Origin: Planctomycetota bacterium | GTDB taxonomy: Bacteria; Planctomycetota; Phycisphaerae; Phycisphaerales; SM1A02 | Assembly (NCBI GenBank): GCA_022574595.1 | Contig: JACZRS010000001.1 | Coordinates: 186,001-250,000, forward strand | Reading direction: 5' to 3' | Length of the DNA stretch: 64,000 nt | Shown here: piece by piece, positions 57,881 through 64,000 of the stretch | How the letters are laid out: each line of letters starts with the position of its first letter | How positions within the stretch are numbered: the first letter of the stretch is position 1 | Position numbers and translations under genes: made by a program | Notes under the pieces: generated by a model | Told to the model about the DNA's origin: nothing | The model's input: the letters and a program-made list of their open reading frames with translations, nothing else | The model's database searches: none

Positions 57881-60064
57881 TTAATTATCTACTGGGTTTT
57901 CCCATCTCCAATCGTCGAAGATGCTGGCGATTAGAGAGGCGAGATCAGGGTCATATTCGATGAGCTCTTCTCGTGTGTTTACATGGTTGTGTATGCCGTT
58001 TGGCTCAATTGATTCGCGGTTGGAATCAAACCAGGATTGCACACCCTCAGCCCAATATTCCGAGTAATTTGTTGCTGCGTAGGTTTCGTTCCATAAGCCC
58101 TTATTCATTGCTGCTTCAAACAAGGCTCGAATTTTTTGGTCGAACGCCGGATCAACTTGCTTTAGACCAAGATGGATAGTGTGGGCAAATTCATGAATAA
58201 GTATTGATTCGCCATGATAACGATCACCATCGAAGCCGAGCAGGTTCTCTTCACCGCAGCTACATACTGGCCTTGAGATTGTCGCACCTAGACCGCGAGC
58301 GCGTTTGTCCCAATATTCCTTTGGGTCAAGATCGCTGTGTTCGGGGATATCCGTTGTAAGTTCGTCTTCGTGCATTACTGCAAAGCGCACGTTTATATTG
58401 ACGAGTGCTGTTGCAACATCCGGGCGCTTAAATAGCATGCCGTTAATAAGATCAGCCGCAACAACTAGGGCTTGATCTGAAACTTTTTCGGATGAAATGA
58501 TTGGAAGCCCGCTTGCGATAGTGTATTTTTTATAAAAAGGATCAAAGTCTTGCGATTGTGGCGGAGCATTTATAACAGGCGTTAGCACCAGTGAAACGTT
58601 GTCTGCAAATCCATCATTTGCGCCACTACCAACTTCAGATTCGAGAGTGATTCTTATTAAGCGTGTGTTTTTTGGAAGAGTTGAACTTGTTTCGCGCTTG
58701 AGAAGGCCGGTTAATTGCTCGCCTTCCCCGCCAAATTCCCATTTTCTATCTTTCAGCGTTACAGGCCCAATGATTGCTCTACCGATTTGTTGTTCAGCTT
58801 CATTAAGAAAGATTGCAGTAATGGTTGCCATGTCTCGTTGATCGGAAAAGCCGCCCAGCCATGCTGATAGTATGTACTTTACGCCGACGCCATCAATACT
58901 TTCCGCTAATGTATCAACGGAGATAGTCTGGGAAATACTGCAATCCCCTTTATCTGAGCCCGCAAAGAAATTATTGCCACGATTAACAGGCCCAGGAGAT
59001 TGGCTGGTTGGATAACCGTTGGGCGAACCATAAGTAATTACCGTCATAGTCCCCGTGTCGATCCACCCCGGCACGCCGAGGTTTACGCTGGCATCGTTAG
59101 TACCTGTTGAATATTCTGCATCGCCATTAAAAATAATGTTCTTGCCAAAGCGCGTTCGTGATCTTAAGCCACTGGATTTGCCATCTAATCCCCACGATGG
59201 TTCTATTTCTATACCCAGATGCGCTAAAGCTGAAACTGGAATATCTACAACATTTGGTGTTGGATAGATTTTACCGCGCGATGCTGCATGTCCACTTGCT
59301 ATATATGGAATAGTGCGGTGCTTTGGCTCATCTCGACCGTGTGCCCCATCTAGCGTTCCGCCATGATCTGTGCTAAGTAGTATCAGCCAATCTTCCATTG
59401 AGTAGGTGGGGCGATTTTCTATCGCATCAAGTAATTGCTTGATCTGAGCATCGACTTGCTGTATTTCAGCAATGTATTGTGGTGAGCTGGGGTGAAAGCC
59501 ATGGTTATGGCCGGCAATGTCAACATCCGCAAAATAAAAGAATGTTAAATCGGGATTCTCATTTTGAAGCACTCTAACCGCTTCAGCAACAAGTATGACA
59601 TCGCCATCGTCTTCGTAGTCGTGAGCAAATCGAAAATCTGCATTTTCATTAGTTGTTAAAAATTCATCCAAGGGCATCCAGCTCACAAACGACGCAGTAA
59701 CGAGATTAGGGTTAGCTTGCTTTGCGCGTGTGAAAAAATGAGGAAAGGCATCGAAATTTCGATTCTCAAAGGAATTGTCTGTTACGCCATGCTTAGCAGA
59801 CCACACGCCTGTTAGCATGCTGCTCCACCCGGGACCGCTGACGGTGTTTTTTCCTACCTTGGCTTGGCTGCTGTAGCATCCGTTTTCGATGAGGGTATCG
59901 ATGTTGGGGGTGTTTGCTTTTTGAAGTGCATCTGGTCGCAGGCCATCTATGCCGATTATTAGTACTTTTTTTGTTGGGTTGAGCGGGTTTGGTGTTTGGG
60001 CTATAGCCCGAAGCGGCAAGCCGCCTAGGAGCGCGATTGTTAATAACAACAATCCTCGATGCAT
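57881..60064 (-). CDS. Exported phosphodiesterase fused to a zincin metalloprotease
   Basis: A 727-residue protein with a signal peptide (about 1-22). The first 290 residues form an alkaline-phosphatase-superfamily phosphodiesterase: VLIIGIDGLRPDALQKANTP (metal Asp), VGKNTVSGPGWSSMLTGVWS (nucleophile Thr or Ser region), DVDIAGHNHGFH and LLSTDHGGTLDGAHGRDEPK (metal site). A beta-rich middle domain (about 300-480) follows. The C-terminal domain holds HEFAHTIH (HExxH zinc site) and, later, SEYWAEGVQSWFDS, the third ligand region of a zincin. GGAG lies eight bases before ATG 60064, so the four codons before it are probably not used. Confidence 0.8.
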   Translation of the reverse strand: MHRGLLLLTIALLGGLPLRAIAQTPNPLNPTKKVLIIGIDGLRPDALQKANTPNIDTLIENGCYSSQAKVGKNTVSGPGWSSMLTGVWSAKHGVTDNSFENRNFDAFPHFFTRAKQANPNLVTASFVSWMPLDEFLTTNENADFRFAHDYEDDGDVILVAEAVRVLQNENPDLTFFYFADVDIAGHNHGFHPSSPQYIAEIQQVDAQIKQLLDAIENRPTYSMEDWLILLSTDHGGTLDGAHGRDEPKHRTIPYIASGHAASRGKIYPTPNVVDIPVSALAHLGIEIEPSWGLDGKSSGLRSRTRFGKNIIFNGDAEYSTGTNDASVNLGVPGWIDTGTMTVITYGSPNGYPTSQSPGPVNRGNNFFAGSDKGDCSISQTISVDTLAESIDGVGVKYILSAWLGGFSDQRDMATITAIFLNEAEQQIGRAIIGPVTLKDRKWEFGGEGEQLTGLLKRETSSTLPKNTRLIRITLESEVGSGANDGFADNVSLVLTPVINAPPQSQDFDPFYKKYTIASGLPIISSEKVSDQALVVAADLINGMLFKRPDVATALVNINVRFAVMHEDELTTDIPEHSDLDPKEYWDKRARGLGATISRPVCSCGEENLLGFDGDRYHGESILIHEFAHTIHLGLKQVDPAFDQKIRALFEAAMNKGLWNETYAATNYSEYWAEGVQSWFDSNRESIEPNGIHNHVNTREELIEYDPDLASLIASIFDDWRWENPVDN

Positions 60065-60230
60065 TTGGTTCTCCATTGAATTTTGACTAGAAACAGATCA
60101 TACCAGCAAAATGCGGAAATTCAGTGAGTTAAATATCAGAGGAAATTCCGGGGGGCGGGTGACGTTGCTGTTTGCTCGATCATGCGTATCATGGGCGATT
60201 CACCATAAATTTATATAAGGAATCGCTTAA

Positions 60231-61181
60231 ATGCGGCGTGCTAAAATATCAGTTATTGGCGGTGGAAATGTTGGAGCCAGCTGCGCTCTGTGGGCAGCGA
60301 GCAAAGAACTAGGCGATATAGTTGTTCTGGATATACCTGATGCTGAGGGCATGGTTAAGGGCAAAATGCTCGATTTAGCTCAATGCTCGCCAATTGAAAG
60401 ATTTGATTCGAATATCGTGGGCACAGCTGACTACGCAGATACCGCAGGCTCGGATGTTGTGATCGTCACCGCAGGTATTCCGCGCAAGCCCGGCATGAGC
60501 CGCGACGATCTGATTCAAACCAATGTGAAGATCGTAAAGTCCGTAGCTGAGCATGTTGCCAAACATTCACCCGATGCGGTGATGATCATCGTTTCCAATC
60601 CGCTTGATGCGATGGTTTATACAGCCTGGAAAGCATCGGGCTTTGCCACCAATAAAATTGTGGGCCAGGCTGGTTGCCTGGATGTTGCGCGCTTTAGGAC
60701 GTTTATTGCTATGGAGTTAGGATGCTCGGTTGAGGATATTCAAGCGCTTCTACTAGGCGGCCACGGCGATGATATGGTTCCCCTGCCACGCTACACCTCG
60801 GTGCATGGAATTCCTGTATCGCAATTACTATCACAGGAAAAGATCAACGCATGTGTGGACCGCGCTAAAGCAGGCGGAGGCGAAATCGTCAAACTAATGG
60901 GGACAAGCGCTTACTACGCGCCTGCATCCGGTTCGGTAATGATGGCTGAGGCGATTATTAAAGATAAGAAACGCATCCTGCCCTGCGCAGGATACTGCGA
61001 TAGTGAATATGGTGTAGGCGGATATTTCGTCGGAGTGCCTTGCATACTAGGCGCAGGTGGCGTGGAAAAAGTAATCGAAATCGAGTTCGATGATTCCGAG
61101 CGCGCACTAATGAACGAGTCAATCAGCCACGTAAAAGATCTGGTAAAAATAGTTACTGAATCATTCCCCGAGTTGGCGTGA
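60231..61181 (+). CDS. mdh: Malate dehydrogenase
   Basis: A 316-residue NAD-dependent dehydrogenase of the LDH-like malate dehydrogenase group. KISVIGGGNVGASCALWAAS binds NAD; IVTAGIPRKPGMSRDDLIQT carries the malate-specific Arg; IVSNPLDAMVY, GCLDVARFRTFIAMELG and LLGGHGDDMVPL (catalytic His) complete the set. It oxidises malate to oxaloacetate in the citric acid cycle. An AAGGA lies before the ATG. It has its own unit; a repeat hairpin follows directly. Confidence 0.95.
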   Translation: MRRAKISVIGGGNVGASCALWAASKELGDIVVLDIPDAEGMVKGKMLDLAQCSPIERFDSNIVGTADYADTAGSDVVIVTAGIPRKPGMSRDDLIQTNVKIVKSVAEHVAKHSPDAVMIIVSNPLDAMVYTAWKASGFATNKIVGQAGCLDVARFRTFIAMELGCSVEDIQALLLGGHGDDMVPLPRYTSVHGIPVSQLLSQEKINACVDRAKAGGGEIVKLMGTSAYYAPASGSVMMAEAIIKDKKRILPCAGYCDSEYGVGGYFVGVPCILGAGGVEKVIEIEFDDSERALMNESISHVKDLVKIVTESFPELA

Positions 61182-61190
61182 AAAAACCAG

Positions 61191-61244
61191 TTTAGCCGGC
61201 GGGCTTGACCCGCTGCGTTTGGAAGAAGGCACTAGGCACTAAGC
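61191..61244 (+). repeat. GTTTAGCCG composite repeat, copy B
   Basis: GTTTAGCC, stem GCGGG / CCCGC with loop CTTGA, then GCGTTTGGAAGAAGGCACTA and GGCACTA. The right part recurs inverted at 26821-26847 and in part at 20444. Confidence 0.7.
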
Positions 61245-61279
61245 ATTAGTTAAGAAGTTTGTTCCGTTTTCTTCCTCAG

Positions 61280-62395
61280 TCAGTCACCCTCAGCTTCTTT
61301 TTTCTGCTTCTCCATCAGTTTGCGAAGCAGCTCTCTTACTGCCGTTTGAACACTAGCCCTATCGCCGTCATTCACAACGACTGCTGCGGCTGTTCCTTCG
61401 GCCAAATTGAAGGCCACTTCGGCATACCACATGGTGTTGGAGCCGTTATGCCAGCGCTTCTCAGGTTTGGTCACGACCCATCCCATTGCGTAATTGCCAC
61501 CAAGACTAGCTGTATGGAGGATGTTGTAACTCTCAGGACTCAAGAAGTCAGTGCGCTGGCTGGCATGAACTAGCAAGTACCGAGCCATGTCTGCCAAGGG
61601 CATATGCACTCGGCCGGCAGGACCGAGGGCTGCGGGATTATCCACGTTGAGGGGAACCGCCTTATCGACATCGGAAACCTTTTGATGCCCACGAGGCTGA
61701 TCAAATGGTTGCTTACCATTGGGTGCCCCGAATCCCGCGCCCGTGAGCTTGAGTGGTGTGAAGACCTCGCGCTTAATCAGGCTCTCCCACGACTCGCCTG
61801 TCGCGGCTTCGAGCATGGCGCCAACTACGATGTAGCCGTTGTTTGAATATGCGTACTTTGTTTCCTTAGGCCCGATCGGTGATTGCGAAAGGGCGATTCG
61901 AACCCACTTCAGCCGATCGCTGATCGGATCTTCCGGCGCCTGGCCAAATTCAGCGAAGCGTTTGATTGGTATGTTGGCTGCAAGCCCGCCGCGGTGCATC
62001 AAGAGGTGCCTGAACGTAACATCGCGATAGGCATCTTGCATCTGAGGCACTGACTTGCCGAGATGAGCATCGATAGTATCGTCCCAGGAGATGATGTCCT
62101 TTTCCACCAGCCGCGCTACGAGAGTCGCGGTCATGGATTTGGTGATCGACCCCCAATGCCACTTGTCCTTGGAGGTTACCACCGCATCGTTTCCGAAAAT
62201 GCGTACCCCGTCAACGGCCAATTCTGGCTCAACGCCGTTACGAATGACAACTAGTCCCAGTGCCGGGGCGTCCGCGTCTTGGCGCGCTTGGGCAGCTAAG
62301 GTTTCTAAATCCGATTTGTCTATAAAAGTTGGAAAGCTCGAAGGAACTGCCAAGAGAGATAGAGCAACGACTGCCGCAGTTTGTAGTTTGTTCAT
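61280..62395 (-). CDS. Exported beta-lactamase-family serine hydrolase
   Basis: A 371-residue protein with a hydrophobic export signal (about 1-22). It has the three motifs of class C beta-lactamase/penicillin-binding-protein-like enzymes: S-x-x-K in WGSITKSMTATL, Y-x-N in KYAYSNNGYIVVG, and H-x-G in RWHNGSNTMWY. Members act as D-aminopeptidases, esterases or beta-lactam hydrolases; the substrate is unknown. It stands alone between two intergenic repeats. Confidence 0.88.
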   Translation of the reverse strand: MNKLQTAAVVALSLLAVPSSFPTFIDKSDLETLAAQARQDADAPALGLVVIRNGVEPELAVDGVRIFGNDAVVTSKDKWHWGSITKSMTATLVARLVEKDIISWDDTIDAHLGKSVPQMQDAYRDVTFRHLLMHRGGLAANIPIKRFAEFGQAPEDPISDRLKWVRIALSQSPIGPKETKYAYSNNGYIVVGAMLEAATGESWESLIKREVFTPLKLTGAGFGAPNGKQPFDQPRGHQKVSDVDKAVPLNVDNPAALGPAGRVHMPLADMARYLLVHASQRTDFLSPESYNILHTASLGGNYAMGWVVTKPEKRWHNGSNTMWYAEVAFNLAEGTAAAVVVNDGDRASVQTAVRELLRKLMEKQKKEAEGD

Positions 62396-62438
62396 TACAT
62401 CTCTCTAATCAAGGGAACAAGGAATCGAGAAAAAAACC

Positions 62439-62477
62439 CGTTTAGCCGCGACCCAGAGGGAAGCGTTTGGAAGGGGT
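62439..62477 (+). repeat. GTTTAGCCG composite repeat, copy C (short)
   Basis: CGTTTAGCCGCGACCCAGA, GGG, then AAGCGTTTGGAAGGGG. It shares the left flank and the GCGTTTGGAAG part with copy B but has a poorer hairpin. Confidence 0.6.
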
Positions 62478-62543
62478 AGTATTATTACAATAAGAACCCT
62501 ACGGATTGCCCCCGGAAAATCCGTAGGCGTCGCGGGGTGAAAA

Positions 62544-63419
62544 CTATTCTAGCGCTGCGGCACCGCTGATTACTTCCATTAGCTCGGTAGTAATCTTTGC
62601 CTGGCGGGCGCGGTTGTATTTTCGTTTGAGATCCTTGCGGACATCGCTAGCGTTTTCGGTTGCGGATTTCATAGCAATCATCCGCATAATCTGCTCACTC
62701 ACAGATGCATCAAGGAACGCTTGATAAAGAGCGGTCTTAACTGTTAGTGGCAAGAGATCATCAAGAATTTCAGTGCTGGAAGGGCTGTAATCATAAAGCG
62801 CTTTTACTGCTGCGGTTTGAGCTTCACTCGAAGCCGCAGCTTGCAATGGGAGCAACTGCATAAGCTGCGGCATTTGCTTTGCGTTTGAAATAAACTGCAT
62901 ATACACAACGCGAATCGCATCGTACTTGCCTTGAGTAAACTCATCTACATAACGCTGCGCCAGCCTATCGATTTCTTCGTAGTCAGGCTTGTCGCCGAAG
63001 CTATGTTTTTCAGAAATTGGCACACGCTGAAATTCAAAGAAGCCCACGGCTTTTTTTCCTGAAGTTTCCAGATCCAGAGCGGTGCTTGATGACTTTAGTT
63101 TGCGAACCTGTTCCAAAGATTTACGGAGGATGTGACCGTTGAACGCACCACAGAAACCTCGATCGGAGCTTACGATCAGCAGGAGTTCTCGCTTAGGCGA
63201 TTCAGACGGGCCGTTAATCAGTGGATGTTGAATATCGCCCGCAGCTGCAACGACTTCACCCACAAGTTGCTTGACCTTCTCAGAATAAGGCTTGGCAGCC
63301 TTGGCGCGCTGCACCGCTGTGGTGAATTTTGCTGTTGCGATCATCTGCATCGTCTTGGTGATGCGCTGGATGGTGCCTACTGCAACGATTCGTTTTCGGA
63401 TTTCGCGTATTTGGGCCAT
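62544..63419 (-). CDS. atpG: ATP synthase gamma subunit
   Basis: A 291-residue protein of normal length. The N-terminal coiled coil starts AQIREIRKRIVAVGTIQRIT and KTMQMIATAKF; SSDRGFCGAFNGHILRK is the conserved central motif; the C-terminal coiled coil ends YNRARQAKITTELMEVISGA. Gamma is the rotating shaft of F1. The usual neighbours atpA (upstream) and atpD (downstream) are missing: a metallo-hydrolase lies upstream and a serine hydrolase downstream. Both coiled coils are intact, so it looks functional. Confidence 0.94.
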   Translation of the reverse strand: MAQIREIRKRIVAVGTIQRITKTMQMIATAKFTTAVQRAKAAKPYSEKVKQLVGEVVAAAGDIQHPLINGPSESPKRELLLIVSSDRGFCGAFNGHILRKSLEQVRKLKSSSTALDLETSGKKAVGFFEFQRVPISEKHSFGDKPDYEEIDRLAQRYVDEFTQGKYDAIRVVYMQFISNAKQMPQLMQLLPLQAAASSEAQTAAVKALYDYSPSSTEILDDLLPLTVKTALYQAFLDASVSEQIMRMIAMKSATENASDVRKDLKRKYNRARQAKITTELMEVISGAAALE

Positions 63420-63473
63420 GGGGCGGATAGTGTAGCGAGCAAAGGCCTGCTGGCCAAGGGGTTTTATAGATCG

Positions 63474-64000
63474 TTAGGCAATTACCAGCCCGTCATAAGA
63501 CAAGGCCATCCTATCGGGAAGCTTTTCATCGAGATCCGCATGGCAAATATCGTGGGTCATGTGGATAAAATACGTCTGCTGAGCCTCGATATTGGTGGCA
63601 GCCTCGATGGCCTGATCCACCGACATGTGGGTTGGATGCTTGCGATAGCGCAGCATGTCCAGGATTAAGGTGGCCAGCCCCGTAAGTTTCGGCCAGGTTT
63701 CAGTCGGCACACTCGATACATCAGTGCAGTATGCCAACGGCAAGGGCAAAGGCTGAACCTCAGCAATCTGTCCCTGGCCATCCAACGCTTCAATGCGAAA
63801 ACCCAAAATAGGTAAACGCCCATGAAAGAACCTAAGTGGAGTAAAGCGCAAATCAAAAAGATCAAATGGACGATCCGGCTCAATCACCTCAGCAATAAGA
63901 GTCGCAACAAACGAATCGTTAACGTTCTTTTCCTTTTCAAACACGTGTCGATAAACACGATATAGATGCTCAAAGGTATGCGTCTCTGCATACACAGTGA
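63474..64000 (-). CDS. MBL-fold metallo-hydrolase, PhnP-like (5' end outside window)
   Basis: The frame is open from the right edge to its stop and gives the last 175 residues of a metallo-beta-lactamase-fold protein. VYAETHTFEHLYRVYRHVFE, FRIEALDGQGQIAEV, LAYCTDVSSVPTETWPKLTG, LILDMLRYRKHPTHMSVDQA and YFIHMTHDICHADLDEKLPD match the C-terminal half of PhnP-like phosphodiesterases, with His ligands in THMS and THDICHAD. The HxHxDH motif lies beyond the window. It is 54 bp upstream of atpG on the same strand. Confidence 0.82.
   Translation of the reverse strand, partial: TVYAETHTFEHLYRVYRHVFEKEKNVNDSFVATLIAEVIEPDRPFDLFDLRFTPLRFFHGRLPILGFRIEALDGQGQIAEVQPLPLPLAYCTDVSSVPTETWPKLTGLATLILDMLRYRKHPTHMSVDQAIEAATNIEAQQTYFIHMTHDICHADLDEKLPDRMALSYDGLVIA

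Noticed and set aside
57819-60025. Shared CGAAGCGGCAAGCCGC at about 57829 and 60009
   Set aside because: Only two short copies, one inside a coding signal peptide; not enough to call a repeat family.
61875-61900. GATTCGAACCC, which resembles a tRNA T-arm
   Set aside because: It lies inside the serine hydrolase coding sequence and no acceptor or anticodon stem can be formed around it.

Overview
The window reads as a chromosomal segment of a Gram-negative, moderate-GC bacterium, most likely a planctomycete (Planctomycetota, probably Phycisphaerae). This is inferred from several signs together: pseudopilin-like secreted proteins with a DGHV motif, HEAT-like repeats carrying WWRKWW, a membrane protein ending in a CPNC/CTEC zinc ribbon, a fused AroD-AroE enzyme, a PknB-type kinase, dispersed GC-rich intergenic hairpins, and a leftover C-terminal motif DDLLILFANWGPC. 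I found no tRNA, rRNA, CRISPR array, transposase or phage module.

Layout. 1-2.9 kb: end of an SDR gene, an alpha/beta hydrolase, a PNPOx-like flavoprotein, a frameshifted cupin and a DinB-like protein. 3-9.3 kb: a very large M1/M28/PDZ exported peptidase, an ECF sigma factor with its zinc anti-sigma factor, a small secreted protein, and an outer-membrane barrel next to a monohaem lipoprotein. 9.5-11.8 kb: redox proteins (inactive rhodanese, DsbD-alpha-like protein, redoxin). 11.8-15.2 kb: dnaN and transketolase. 15.2-23.9 kb: lipoprotein, ankyrin protein, glycosyltransferase, a frameshifted FRG-domain gene, a paired family of membrane proteins, and polyprenyl diphosphate synthase. 24-31.3 kb: methyltransferase, RRM RNA-binding protein, pseudopilin, transaldolase, Ser/Thr kinase, large secreted protein.

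31.4-36.8 kb is the tightest operon: GT9 glycosyltransferase, Maf, a small membrane protein, LpxK, HldE, then an ASCH protein. Most junctions overlap by 4 nt. It supports a lipid A / heptose envelope pathway. 36.8-45 kb holds an Eis-like acetyltransferase, a repeat-containing esterase, an aminopeptidase P, a 2-hydroxyacid dehydrogenase, a HugZ-like protein and AroDE. 45-48.7 kb has a membrane protein ending in a 101-bp palindrome, then divergent hslU and aroC. With aroDE, aroC gives three shikimate-pathway activities within 5 kb.

48.7-64 kb: a DUF2339 giant membrane protein, an ankyrin protein, a MarR regulator preceded by a decayed tandem copy of its own promoter and 5' half, a YVTN propeller, an AlkX/YcaQ-type glycosylase, a stand-alone DnaB N-terminal domain, a phosphodiesterase-metalloprotease fusion, malate dehydrogenase, a serine hydrolase, a solitary atpG and a partial PhnP-like metallo-hydrolase.

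The strongest unusual signals are the duplicated MarR operator/promoter with a pseudogene copy, a family of intergenic hairpin repeats with compensatory stem changes, the long palindrome at the end of one gene, the isolated DnaB-N domain, several unusual multidomain exported enzymes, and two genes each broken by a single missing base in a homopolymer.
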